Source of the DNA: JACKHA01 sp041401985
Lineage (GTDB): Bacteria; Planctomycetota; Phycisphaerae; Phycisphaerales; UBA1924
DNA: 64,000 bases
Reading direction: 5' to 3'
NCBI GenBank assembly: GCA_041401985.1
Contig: JAWKTE010000005.1
Location: 124,001-188,000 of the forward strand
The notes beneath the pieces are model-generated. The model did no database searches and had not been told where the DNA came from. It worked only from the letters and a program-made list of their open reading frames with translations. Below, piece by piece: positions 1-8,641 of the stretch. The translations under genes were made by a program, and so were the position numbers. How positions within the stretch are numbered: the first letter of the stretch is position 1; every line of letters starts with the position of its first letter.

Positions 1-152
1 ACGGTGGCGAAGGCGGGGTTGGTGCGGCGGTGGATGGGGCGGGGGTGAGGCGGGACGCGGTTCTGTTGTGCGGTCGTCGCTGGAGGGGGCCACTCCCCTG
101 GATGCCGTGTGCTTCGATGCCTCTTTCAGCTCCGAGTTGGTAGACTCGTGGC

Positions 153-911
153 GTGCGCGTTCCACGCCGACTGCTGTTGCTGCTGGCCAAGCGTCTGGCG
201 CTGGGGCTTGTCAGCACGATCGTGGTCGCGTGGTCACTCTCGTTCTATCTGCCGAACACGATGGCCGAGTATCGACGTGGCACTGTCTACGAGGACTTCG
301 GAGCGGATGTCATCTCGTTTCCGGCCGCAAGTTACCACGAGGTTCGAGACTTCGGGCTCGTTCGACGAGCCGTGAAGCGAATCGAGACGTGGGCCTTTCC
401 CATGTCGCATCCCATGGCGTTGTGGCCCGCGGTTCATCGCGAGGACTTGGGCGCGTTGACCGTCGCGGCGTTGGACGGCGACTGGGGCGAGGTGGTTGAC
501 GCTGCCAACGCTGACTCAGTCGGCCTCTTTCCTGAAGCGACTGACGACGCGAGAGGCTGGCCGCTCCCGGCGTTCTGGTGCACCCACCGGGTCGAGCGCG
601 TTTCGACGCTGAAGGGACAAGCGTTCACCAACAACATCTTCGGGGGAGTCCGGATCGGCCGCGCGCCAGCGTGGGGCAGTCCGGGTTTTCGATCCGACGC
701 GGCAAGGTTTCGGGCGATCCCGCTGATGCCGCTCTGGCGTGGCGTGCTGGTCAACTCCGCTCTCTACGCGATTGCCTGGGCACTGGTGCTTCACGCTCTC
801 TCTGTGCTCGCCTCGCGGCGTGAGTCCCGCCGGGGCCACTGCCCGCAATGCAGGTACGACCTGCTCCACGACTTCGCGGGTGGCTGTCCCGAGTGTGGGT
901 GGGGACGTTGA
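153..911 (+). CDS. membrane protein with C-terminal zinc ribbon
   Basis: Function unknown. The 252-residue product starts at GTG and has one hydrophobic segment near residues 8-30 and a second near 196-219, just before the end. The last 23 residues form a short zinc-ribbon-like tail with two CxxC pairs (CPQCRYDL and CPECGW). Tails of this type are common on small membrane proteins of Phycisphaerae, where the ribbon would lie in the cytoplasm; that placement is inference. No clear ribosome binding site decides the start. The gene at 1048, another small membrane protein on the same strand, may be a partner. A random open frame in this GC-rich DNA is unlikely given the two membrane segments and the metal-ligand tail. 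Confidence 0.7.
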   Translation: MRVPRRLLLLLAKRLALGLVSTIVVAWSLSFYLPNTMAEYRRGTVYEDFGADVISFPAASYHEVRDFGLVRRAVKRIETWAFPMSHPMALWPAVHREDLGALTVAALDGDWGEVVDAANADSVGLFPEATDDARGWPLPAFWCTHRVERVSTLKGQAFTNNIFGGVRIGRAPAWGSPGFRSDAARFRAIPLMPLWRGVLVNSALYAIAWALVLHALSVLASRRESRRGHCPQCRYDLLHDFAGGCPECGWGR

Positions 912-1047
912 CGGACCGAAGCGGTTCCCGGCTACCCCAGCGGCGCTCGGTGTTCGGCGTCGGCTCATCGCACGCCAGGCCGGCAGTTGCACCCGCCGGC
1001 ACTCGCGAACCGTACATGATGCCGTGGATGCCCGTCACGTCGAAGCG

Positions 1048-1554
1048 ATGCTGTTGCCAACCCGGACCCGGTGCTTCTTCCTCGCCCTCGCTCCGATTCT
1101 CGCCTTCGTCGCCGGTGTCTGGCTCACGCGCACCTCCGTCTCGGAGCTCGACATCACAACGGGCGCGTTCCGAACCCGAACCGTGATCTACGGCGTCACG
1201 GTGAACATTCGGCCCGAGCCAACGTGGATGTCGCGGGTGCTTGCTGGAACGGCCTCTCAGCCGCCGCGATGGCGCACGGTCTCTCGCCGCGGCCTGCTCC
1301 ACCGTGCGCGGGTCAATCACCGGTGGGCTCGAGTCCTTGGCGACATCCGCCTTCTCACCGAGGCCCGTTCGCTTGTGCCGCTCTCTCCCGAGGCCGACGC
1401 GCTGGTCGCCGAGGGAATCGTTGACCGTTGGACAGCCGCCGAAGATCCGGAAGCGGCAAGCATGTTCATCGACGAAGTCTTCAGGGCGATGATGGACAAG
1501 GGGATCTACCTGACCCCGGGCCAGTCCCTCTCACCCACCGACCTCGGCCTCTAA
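1048..1554 (+). CDS. small single-pass membrane or exported protein
   Basis: Function unknown. From the ATG at 1048 the product is 168 residues with an N-terminal hydrophobic stretch (FFLALAPILAFVAGVWL, residues about 8-24) that is either a membrane anchor or a signal sequence, followed by a soluble region without cysteines or a motif I recognise. An in-frame GTG at 1024 would add eight residues; reading further upstream runs into the tail of the preceding gene in another frame, so I prefer 1048. It lies on the same strand as the zinc-ribbon protein before it and could be co-transcribed with it. Past its stop the sequence passes into the uvrC remnant on the other strand. Confidence 0.55.
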   Translation: MLLPTRTRCFFLALAPILAFVAGVWLTRTSVSELDITTGAFRTRTVIYGVTVNIRPEPTWMSRVLAGTASQPPRWRTVSRRGLLHRARVNHRWARVLGDIRLLTEARSLVPLSPEADALVAEGIVDRWTAAEDPEAASMFIDEVFRAMMDKGIYLTPGQSLSPTDLGL

Positions 1555-1599
1555 CCCCCTCCCCCCCCGCGTCCCTCGGCCCCCTCCGCGCCCCCTGCG

Positions 1600-2950
1600 T
1601 ACTCCCCGCCTCACTCCAACCGCTTCCGCCGCAGCACGGCAGTAGTGCTGCAAGCGTGGGCCCTCGTCCCGGATCTGGCAGAACTTCAGGCCAACGTTCT
1701 CGCGCTCCAGGCGGATCGGCCAACCGTTCCTGCACGTAGACTTCAGTTCTTCCTTCTGGCCAGGCCGATGACCATCGGCGGGCGGACGCCGAGAGCGTCG
1801 CGAACGCCTCCAGGGCCGCGTGCAACTGGCCGAGCCTGCCGTCGATGTAGCACCACGTCCGGGTACAACCCTGCCCGGCCCCGGCCTCTGCGGTAGCGGC
1901 GGCTCACGACCTCGCGGATGCTCGAGTAGGTCGTCGTTGCCGCCCTCGACGCTGCGGATGCGGTAAGCGCCGGTACTCATCCTTGAACGGGCGTTCCGTC
2001 GATGAAGCAGACCTGCTGCCGACGGTGTCGCCGCCCTGAGGTGGGCGATGTCGATGCCTCGACGCATCGGATCGGGCTTCGTCGAGGCCCAGCGCTTCGT
2101 GGCCGCGGGGCCCTTGACCGGGTCGACGTAGGTCGTTCCGTCTCGGGCTGCCAGCCCGGCACAGTGGTCGGCCCGGCTCGTCGAGCTTCTCGATCGCAAG
2201 TGGATCTGGTCGCGCAGGGCCGCGGCCCGTCGAATTGCAGATCGCGGCCGCGGCCTCCATCTCCGCCCGCATCCGCAGGCACCGTGGCCCGCTTGGTGCC
2301 CAGGAATGCACGAAGCGGTCGGCATCCTCGCGGTAGGCCGCGGCTGATCTTGTCGTATGCACGGCCCGGTGCACTGGCCGATCGAGTACAGCAGGCACGG
2401 GCGGAAGAACCGGTTCTTCGGGTCGCCCTCGACGATGTCGAGCCGGCAGGCGCGGGAACTTGAACACGCGCTGCACCGTCGTCGGCCTCGCCGGCGTAGC
2501 CGCCCCCGCGCTGGCGAACGGGCCGAACACGCGGGCGTTCTTCATTTCGCTGCGACCTGCCTGTCGTCGCCGATCGTGGGTTCCGCGACGAACACGCGCG
2601 GGAAGTCCCGCGTTGCGACGACGAGGTAGGGGTACGGGTTCTGCCGTCGGTCAGGCGGTCGTTGAAGCGGGGCTGGATGTCCCTTGATCAGGCGGTTTTC
2701 GGCCAGCAGGGCCTCCCACTCGCCGCGGCACAGCAGGATGTCGAAGTCGTGCACGGCCTCCAGCAGCGGCTGCTCTTTGAAGCCCAGGTCGGCCGAGGGC
2801 ACGAAGTACGACGAGACACGGTCGGGCAGGCGCGTCCGGCCTTGCTGACGTAGAGGACCACGCCCTTGTGGTCCTTCATGAGTAGACGCCGTGGGGCGGG
2901 GGAAGATCGCGGGCCTTGCGTGCAGACGCCTGGAGGCGTCCCGCACCCGC
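1600..2950 (-). pseudogene. uvrC: uvrC remnant (excinuclease ABC subunit C), multiply frameshifted
   Basis: Peptide blocks in all three minus-strand frames line up, in order, with UvrC. Near 2945-2870 is the start of the GIY-YIG nuclease domain (RKARDLPPPHGVY, then MKDHKGVVLYV). At about 2810-2690 follows ADLGFKEQPLLEAVHDFDIL and LLAENRLIK, at about 2640-2550 PYLVVATRDFPRVFV, then ARVFGPFASAG. Around 2290 is a UVR-like stretch. Near 2060-1930 is the RNase H-like domain (IDIAHL...GGDTVGS, then RIRSVEGGNDD), and at 1730-1610 the terminal block (RLERENVGLKF, QIRDEGPRLQHYCR). At least six changes of frame are needed, the first being a missing base in GVYS/GVYLMKD near 2880. The C-terminal helix-hairpin-helix region is absent. 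Either the gene is a true relic, with an intact copy elsewhere, or the assembly is poor here. Boundaries are approximate. Confidence 0.8.
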
Positions 2951-3222
2951 TGCCCCACGGGCGGTGCGCGTCGGCGGGGAGGAAGCGTCTCGCCGACGGG
3001 AGCAGTCGGGACGGGCACGCGGAACTCTATCGCCTTGCGATCGGGCCGCTGCGCGACGGACGCCGGACCTGATGAGGCTTTGCGAAGAAGGTCCGGGTCG
3101 ATGCACCAAGCGCGCCCGACCTGCCCCGAGCCGACACAGCAGGGCCGGACCCGCGCACGGGCCCGGCCTGCCACCCTCGCGCCAATCGCTCGCGAGCCTT
3201 GGAATGTTCGGCGAGTGGATGT

Positions 3223-3930
3223 TCAGCGACGCCGGCGCACGCACAGCACCCCGCCCATGCCCACCAGGGCCATCGACCCCGGCGCCGGCACCAGCGTCAG
3301 GCGGACCTCATCCGCGTAGTGCCCCTGGAACTCGATGCCCGAGTTCTCATCGACGATGTTCTCGACCGCGGCCAGGTGGATCACCGCCCACTGCGTGCTC
3401 GTCGGCAGGGCGAGCGTGTTGTTGATCGTCTCCCACGTCGCCAGGTTCGAGTCGCTGTACAGGTCGACGTAGTTGGACCCGATGTTGGCCAGCGACTGGG
3501 CGTTGGCGAATGACGTGGTCGCGTACAGGCCGATTCGGAAGCGGGTGTCGACGATGCTCGGGGCCGGCGTGTCGAGCACGCGGTTGAACAGGGCCGAGAC
3601 GTTCAGGCTGGCCCCGCCGGCGGTGATGACCGCCTGGTCGGCGGGCGAGGACAGGTCGATCGCCTGGAACACGTCGCAGACGACGCCGCCCGCACCGCCC
3701 CAGGACGTGTTGACGAACTTCAGCATCCGCTGCCCGGCCGCGGGCGTGATCCCGTTCTCGGCCGTCACGAACGCGTGGTCGTCGTAGGACCAGGTCGTGC
3801 CGATCGGCGTCGAGGGCGTAGCCACGCCCAACTCGAAGCCCGGGTTGTTGACGACCGCGCCGCTCGCGGCCCCGCAGAAGCCCGCCGCGACCACAAGACC
3901 AGAAACCGCCGCTCCACGAACGCTGCGCAT
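3223..3930 (-). CDS. exported protein with PEP-CTERM-like sorting tail
   Basis: Function unknown; a surface or envelope protein by architecture. From the ATG at 3930 the product is 235 residues with a signal peptide (RSVRGAAVSGLVVAAGFCGA, cleavage likely after ASGA) and a beta-rich body with many Asn, Thr and Ser residues. The tail VPAPGSMALVGMGG...CVRRRR has the plan of PEP-CTERM-type anchors: Pro-rich motif, short hydrophobic segment, arginine cluster. Such tails are processed by exosortase-type transpeptidases; none is encoded in this window. An ATG at 3936 would add two residues. The body starts with NNPGFELG, the opening common to jelly-roll 'NPGFE' exported proteins of Planctomycetes. 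The next gene on this strand (4136-4738) has the same kind of tail. Confidence 0.75.
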   Translation of the reverse strand: MRSVRGAAVSGLVVAAGFCGAASGAVVNNPGFELGVATPSTPIGTTWSYDDHAFVTAENGITPAAGQRMLKFVNTSWGGAGGVVCDVFQAIDLSSPADQAVITAGGASLNVSALFNRVLDTPAPSIVDTRFRIGLYATTSFANAQSLANIGSNYVDLYSDSNLATWETINNTLALPTSTQWAVIHLAAVENIVDENSGIEFQGHYADEVRLTLVPAPGSMALVGMGGVLCVRRRR

Positions 3931-4135
3931 GTGCATCCCCGATCCCGGGACCCGCTCCCCCGGCCCACACGGCCTCAACGGGAGCCCCGGCACCGTTCCA
4001 GCGACATCGGCGCGGCACACTCACGCCGCGATCGCGGTTCGGACCGACGACTGGCTCCGACCCGATTCGTTGGAAAGCACAACCAGGCCGCCGATCAGAG
4101 CAGCCGCACGCGCATCGGCGTCTTGGTGGAATGAC

Positions 4136-4738
4136 TCAGCGCCGGCGGGCTCGAACGCCACCGCCCAGCCCGCACACGAAGAGGACCACTGCCGACGGCG
4201 TCGGCACTACCACAAGGTTCGTCCCAACATACTCAGACGCCACGGGCACGCTTGCCTGCGACTGGGTGGACGGGAACAACTCGACGAGCGGGTACTCTGC
4301 CGAGGGGTGGTAGGCGAACTCGTACGTGCCCGGCGTGGAGGGGGCGATCCAATCGAAGGCGAGCAGAACGGTTGGCCCAAAGACGCTGTAGGGGGCTGGG
4401 ACAATCGGCACCCAGAGCGGCACGAGGCCGATTGCGCGGAATCCCTCGACGCCGCCGGGCACCGGAGCGCCGAGCGTCGTCAGGCCCGGGCCGTACGCAG
4501 ACGTGAGACCTTGCGTCTGCCCGAGCGCCGGGGTGGCCAGGACGCTTCCGCCGGTTGCGCCAAACGCGACGTGCGACTGCGGACTCCAGGTCAGTTCCGT
4601 GGCGATGCACACGACCTGGCCAGGCTCAACGAGGCCGTCCGGGTCGTCGTGAGTGACGCGGATGCTGGCCACTTGCGCGAGGGCGGGGGTGGCGAGCATG
4701 ACGCAGGCGGAGAACGAAAGAACGGAGGGGTGCATCAT
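4136..4738 (-). CDS. exported protein with PEP-CTERM-like sorting tail
   Basis: Function unknown. The start at 4738 is supported by GAGGAA five bases upstream. The 200-residue product has a signal peptide (SVLSFSACVMLATPALA, cleaved before QV), a body that looks like a beta-sandwich, and a C-terminal anchor VPTPSAVVLFVCGLGG ending in RARRR. This is a PEP-CTERM-like sorting signal, so the protein should be exported and retained at the cell surface; that localisation is inferred from family knowledge. It lies 15 nt downstream of the small dockerin-like frame at 4753-5094 and upstream of the similar protein at 3223-3930, so the three may be one transcription unit. The two tailed proteins do not share obvious sequence outside the tail. 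Confidence 0.75.
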   Translation of the reverse strand: MMHPSVLSFSACVMLATPALAQVASIRVTHDDPDGLVEPGQVVCIATELTWSPQSHVAFGATGGSVLATPALGQTQGLTSAYGPGLTTLGAPVPGGVEGFRAIGLVPLWVPIVPAPYSVFGPTVLLAFDWIAPSTPGTYEFAYHPSAEYPLVELFPSTQSQASVPVASEYVGTNLVVVPTPSAVVLFVCGLGGGVRARRR

Positions 4739-4752
4739 CGCGATTCCTCGGA

Positions 4753-5094
4753 TTAGGGCGGGCAAACAACGCCCGGACACCCAGCCGGCCAGAGGTAATC
4801 CTCGTAGTACAGACTGTCGCTATCATCCACCTGCCCATCGGGAACGCCCCATCCGGGCGAGAGCGGTCCGACGGCACCTGTGGTTGAAAAATCTGCAATG
4901 TCAACAACCTGATTCTCAAGACCAAACTGGAAGTACGCGAGGTCCGTGCCGTTAACGCATCCGTCTGCAACACCGGATCGCCACTGGCCGGGCGTCGGAG
5001 CACCGGAGATGTCGGCGCGACAATTGTAGTACATAGACTCAAGCATTTGTCGGGTACGCCATTTCACGACCGCAGTCACGGATGGGTCGAACAT
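4753..5094 (-). CDS. short dockerin-like fragment, probably a truncated surface protein
   Basis: From the ATG at 5094 this encodes 113 residues without a signal peptide. It contains two dockerin-like calcium-loop repeats: GVADGCVNGTDLAYFQFGL and GWGVPDGQVDDSDSLYYEDY, with a preceding ADFSTTGAVG. The order TTGA...GYGVPNG...NNDDFFYYL in the large exported proteins of this window is recognisable but diverged. It ends in CPGVVCPP, not in the Gly-Cys pair seen in the others. The lack of an export signal suggests it is the 3' remnant of a larger gene whose 5' part is gone, consistent with the decayed uvrC and icd on either side. The frame is open up to 5184, so a longer start is possible but has no better support. 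Confidence 0.45.
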   Translation of the reverse strand: MFDPSVTAVVKWRTRQMLESMYYNCRADISGAPTPGQWRSGVADGCVNGTDLAYFQFGLENQVVDIADFSTTGAVGPLSPGWGVPDGQVDDSDSLYYEDYLWPAGCPGVVCPP

Positions 5095-5174
5095 CCCCGC
5101 ACTGTACCCACCCCGCCCCCCCATACCCTCCCTCTCCACATCCACAACCCCAACCCAGTCTTCGCTGCCCACCA

Positions 5175-5890
5175 GCATCACCAAGTCCCCCGCCGGCCCT
5201 GAACGTCCCCGCCGAGCCCATCATCCCCGCTTCATCGAGGGCGACTTTTGGGCCCGAACATCTGGCGAACTCGCGTCATGTTCAGTACGGTGAGAAACCT
5301 ATGGCGGCAAGCGGAAGATCCGGCTCAGGTCTCGCTGGCGAGAAGGCCTTCAACCAGACCGGCAACTGGCTCCCCGACGCCACGCTCGACGCCTTCCGCG
5401 ACCACCTGCCGATGGCATCAAGGAGCGCTCACCACCCCGGTCGGCGGCGGGATCCGCTCGCTCAACGTCGCCCTCCACCGCTGAATCCTGGACCTGTACG
5501 TCTGCCTCCGCCCGGTGCGTATGGTTCAAGGCGTGCCCCAGCCCGTCAGCCTTCGCAGGACTGCGACATGACCATCTTCCGCGAGAACACGGAGGACATC
5601 TACGCCGGCATCGAGTACAACGCCGGCTACGCAAGGAGGCCCACGATCTGCTGGCCTTCCTGGCCGACAACTTCCCGAAGGACTTCGGGAAGATCGCTTC
5701 GGCACCGCCGACAAGGCCGCGGCTTGGCAGAAGCAACTCCGAGTCCATCGGCATGGCCCTGCCCGCGGTGCATGTTTCGCTCGGCATCAAGCCGGTTTCG
5801 TACCTCGGCACCGGCATCATCCGTTCAGCCTTCGCCACGCCCTGAAGGAGAAGCGCCCGGTCGTGACGCTCGTCCACAAGGCAATATCGG
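5175..5890 (+). pseudogene. icd: icd remnant (NADP isocitrate dehydrogenase), frameshifted and truncated
   Basis: Blocks in all three plus frames match the N-terminal half of NADP-dependent isocitrate dehydrogenase in order. They are LNVPAEPIIP (about 5199), EGD after a shift, GEKAFNQTGNWLPDATLDAF (about 5337), LTTPVGGGIRSLNVALHR (about 5430), ILDLYVCLRPVR (about 5487), DCDMTIFRENTEDIYAGIEY (about 5561), LLAFLADNFPKDFGKI (about 5650), GIKPVSYLGT (about 5790) and ALKEKRPVVTLVHK (about 5840). The catalytic ENTEDIYAGIE segment is preserved. At least six frame changes are needed. The match stops after LVHK at about 5890, so roughly the C-terminal half, including the NADP-binding part, is missing where mqnA converges. 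It cannot make a working enzyme; an intact copy is expected elsewhere. Limits are approximate. Confidence 0.8.
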
Positions 5891-5929
5891 CCGAGGGCAT
5901 CGGGCGCGAGCCCGCGGCTCCGATGGAGG

Positions 5930-6814
5930 TCACACCCGCGTCGCCGCGTGGGCGGTGGTGTGCCAGTCCGCCCAGCGCAGGGGCGCGGGTGGGCACAGCC
6001 CGAGGGCCGCGCACTCGTCGATGAAGCGCTGGGCGGCGGCGCGTTCGCGCGGGCCCAGGTCGAACCGCAGGTGCGAGGCGAGGTACCGCTCGGCCAGATC
6101 GACGGGCCAACCGGCCGCGGGCCCGTGCTCGGCCGCCAGCGAAGCGAGTCGCACCAGGTTCTTGCGTCGCTGGCGATCGAGCAGCGCGGCGGCGAGCGCG
6201 ATCTCCGGGCGGTCGGCTTCGTCGGCGCGGCACATCCACGCGGCGTACACGAACGGCTGGCCCGTCCATTCGTGCCACGCCTGCCCGAGATCGACCTGGT
6301 GCGGGAACAGGTTCTCCGGCGGGGCGCCGGTGATGACCTTGTCCCCGATGAGCAGCACGCCGGTTCTCGGACCGTGCGGGAACGCCGATGGATCGGGAGT
6401 CTTCGCGTCCCCTCGCTCGCCCGAAGCGGCTTGCCCGCGCGGCGCCAAGGCCCGGAACGCCGGGCGAGCGCCGAATCGCCGCTCCAGGAGCAGGCGGCAC
6501 AGCGCCGCGGAGGTGTGGCTGTCCGGATCGAGCCAGACCTCTTCGAGTTGCTCGGGCCGCGACGCGCCGAAGAGCCGGACCGTCAGCGTCGGCCCCTCGC
6601 TTCCGATCATCCCCGCGTCAAGGATGGCCAGCGGGGTGCGGCTGCGTGCGGCGTCGATGGAGCTCACCAGCGCGATGTCGGCGCGACCCGACTCGAGCAG
6701 CGTGTGAAGTTGGGAAGGAACGTCGCGGGACCATTGCAAACCCGCGGTCTCGGCAAGCCCATCAACAAGCGGGATGGTGTTGAGGAAGCGAACGCCGGCA
6801 ACGCGGACTGGCAT
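5930..6814 (-). CDS. mqnA: chorismate dehydratase MqnA-like (futalosine menaquinone pathway)
   Basis: The 294-residue product resembles MqnA, which dehydrates chorismate to 3-[(1-carboxyvinyl)oxy]benzoate, the first committed step of menaquinone synthesis by the futalosine route. It opens with the typical VRVAGVRFLNTIPLVDGL and has the substrate-binding stretch DIALVSSIDAA, followed later by GVLLIGDKVI and FVYAAWMC, all characteristic of this periplasmic-binding-protein-like fold. The protein is cytoplasmic. I start at the ATG at 6814 because the frame upstream lacks family similarity, although no strong ribosome binding site is visible. An insertion of about 20 residues near the middle (after RGQAASGERG) is unusual. 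No other mqn gene is next to it. It converges on the icd remnant. Confidence 0.85.
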   Translation of the reverse strand: MPVRVAGVRFLNTIPLVDGLAETAGLQWSRDVPSQLHTLLESGRADIALVSSIDAARSRTPLAILDAGMIGSEGPTLTVRLFGASRPEQLEEVWLDPDSHTSAALCRLLLERRFGARPAFRALAPRGQAASGERGDAKTPDPSAFPHGPRTGVLLIGDKVITGAPPENLFPHQVDLGQAWHEWTGQPFVYAAWMCRADEADRPEIALAAALLDRQRRKNLVRLASLAAEHGPAAGWPVDLAERYLASHLRFDLGPRERAAAQRFIDECAALGLCPPAPLRWADWHTTAHAATRV

Positions 6815-7210
6815 GAGCAACGGTACGCGCCGGGTCCGGCTGCCGACCGAGCACGCCACCACGGTTATCGGCCGTGCGGTTCGCGGTTGGACGCGGTGCG
6901 GTTGTGGATCAGCCAGAACGCAAGACCGTGCCAGTTCGAGAGTTCGCGGACGCGCGCTGGGCCGGCAGAACCCCGCGAAAGCGAAGAATCGCTTGACACG
7001 GACCCCTCCGGCTCGTAGGTTCAATAGTCGTGGAGTGCCGCGCGATCATCCCGCGGGGCTGCTGCACGCGGTGGTCTCGTGGGTTGAGACGGCCTTGGAC
7101 GCTGGCCGCATTGGGTTGGGGCAATGCTTGTGGCACCCCCGGGGTCAGCGAGGGAGAGCGCCCGACAGGGCGAATGCCATCTTTGTGATGGCGGAAAAGT
7201 GAGTATCAAC

Positions 7211-8281
7211 ATGATGAAGACCGGACTGATGATCGCGGTGTGCGGCTGCCTGGCTTCGGCCGCCAGCGCGCAGGTGCTGTTCGACAACGGCTCGGCCGAA
7301 CTCGGCACGGGCACGATCTCGTCGAGCGGCGTGGCGAACCCGCTGGGCGAGTGGTCCGAGTGCGACTACGACATGTCCACCGGGCCCGACTTCCTGAACG
7401 ACGACGTGGCCGGCTACGCCGCGGCGGTCTCCCTCGGGTTCCGCCTCGCCGACGACTTCACCGTCCCGAGCGGCGAGACCTGGAACATCACGCAGATCGG
7501 CGTGTACTCGTACCAGACCGGCAACAACTCGGTGACCGGCACCTACAACGAGATCAACCTCCGCATCCTGAACGCCGATCCGTCGCTTCTGCCCGGCCAG
7601 GCCGGTACGGTGGTCCACGGCGACACCACCACCAACCTGTTCAGCGGCCAGCAGTACACCGGCCTGCAGCGCGTGTTCTTCACCGGCGGCGCCACGGGCA
7701 GCAACTGCTCCGTCGGCCCCGGCCTGACCCGCAACGTCTGGGAGGTCCAGGCGGCGGTCAACTGGACTGTCAGCGCCGGCACCTACTGGCTCGACTGGCA
7801 ACTGGGCGGCACCCTCGGCTCCGGCCCGTGGTGCCCCCTGGCCGGCGCCGACGTGCACGGCAGCGGCATCGGCCGCGCCGGCGCCAACGCCCAGGGCGGC
7901 GACCAGGCGACCCTGACCTACGGCATCACCGTCCACGACACCGTCGTCAACGACACGATCGGCATCGCCTGCTTCGATGACTTCACCGATCCGGCCAACG
8001 ACTTCGTGTTCGTCCTCTACGGCACGATGTCCGGCGGCGGCTGCGAGCCCGACCTGACCACCGGCGCCATCGCCGGTCAGCCCGGTTACGGCGTGCCCAA
8101 CGGCGTGCTGAACAACGACGACTTCTTCTACTACCTGGCCCAGTTCGCCGCCGGCAACCTCGCCGTCGCCGACCTGACCACGGGCGCCATCGCCGGCCAG
8201 CCCGGTTACGGCGTGCCCAACGGCGTGCTGAACAACGACGACTTCTTCTACTACCTGGCGATCTTCGCCGCCGGCTGCTGA
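7211..8281 (+). CDS. exported protein with C-terminal GC-type dockerin-like repeats
   Basis: A surface or extracellular protein of unknown activity. The 356-residue product has a signal peptide (MIAVCGCLASAASA, cut before QVLF). A beta-rich body follows, including LADDFTVPSGETWNITQIGV, a pattern of the 'choice-of-anchor' exported proteins. At the C-terminus are two almost identical 40-residue repeats (DLTTGAIAGQPGYGVPNG, then NNDDFFYYLAQFAAGN), the second ending in FAAGC. I recall NCBI naming such proteins GC-type dockerin domain-anchored. The loop residues N-G-V-L-N-N-D-D resemble a dockerin calcium loop. The partner that would bind or process the terminal Gly-Cys is not known to me. A strong hairpin terminator follows 30 nt after the stop. 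Confidence 0.85.
   Translation: MMKTGLMIAVCGCLASAASAQVLFDNGSAELGTGTISSSGVANPLGEWSECDYDMSTGPDFLNDDVAGYAAAVSLGFRLADDFTVPSGETWNITQIGVYSYQTGNNSVTGTYNEINLRILNADPSLLPGQAGTVVHGDTTTNLFSGQQYTGLQRVFFTGGATGSNCSVGPGLTRNVWEVQAAVNWTVSAGTYWLDWQLGGTLGSGPWCPLAGADVHGSGIGRAGANAQGGDQATLTYGITVHDTVVNDTIGIACFDDFTDPANDFVFVLYGTMSGGGCEPDLTTGAIAGQPGYGVPNGVLNNDDFFYYLAQFAAGNLAVADLTTGAIAGQPGYGVPNGVLNNDDFFYYLAIFAAGC
8051..8278 (+). repeat. two tandem 120-nt dockerin-like coding repeats
   Basis: The units begin at 8051 and 8171 (both gacctgaccac) and differ at only a few bases over about 108 nt, including synonymous positions, which points to a recent or gene-converted duplication. The same 120-nt unit occurs on the minus strand at 19221-19458, 21384-21620 and 24355-24591. 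Confidence 0.9.
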
Positions 8282-8310
8282 TTTCGTCGCTCCAACATGT
8301 GTGACTCACT

Positions 8311-8343
8311 GGGAACGCTCCTCCACAGGGAGCGTTCCCTTTT
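8311..8343 (+). terminator. rho-independent terminator
   Basis: An 11-bp perfect stem (gggaacgctcc / ggagcgttccc) with a short loop is followed directly by tttt. It lies 30 nt past the stop of the dockerin-type protein and separates it from rplM. Confidence 0.88.
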
Positions 8344-8641
8344 GGGATCCGCCGGGCGGGGTCGTTTCCCCGTTTGACCGCCCCGCCCAGCCCTCTATCC
8401 TTCATGTTCCGGGGCGTGCCCCGACCCCGTCGGCGGGAAGCCGACCTTGTCCGCAATCATGCCCGGCCCGCCGCGATGGACGCGGCCGGCCTGGCCCGCC
8501 CCGCCCGGCAGGCGGCGAGACAAACCCCCGATCGGGGGCCCCATCCGCGTCGTGCCCCGCACGCCGGAACGGCCGCCGACCCGGGCCAGCCACCGTCCCT
8601 CCCGCCCAGCCGCGTGCTGGGCCGCCCGACTGGAGACCACC
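8344..8641 (+). promoter_or_regulatory. leader region of rplM-rpsI
   Basis: This 298-nt stretch lies between the terminator and rplM and should carry the ribosomal-protein promoter and 5' leader. I see no convincing -35/-10 pair and no known autoregulatory leader. The only clear signal is GGAG six bases before the rplM ATG. Confidence 0.4.

Noticed and set aside
5082..6707. A 541-residue open frame on the plus strand across icd and mqnA
   Set aside because: Only scattered pieces match icd, and the second half is antisense to mqnA. It is a chance fusion of frames, not a gene.
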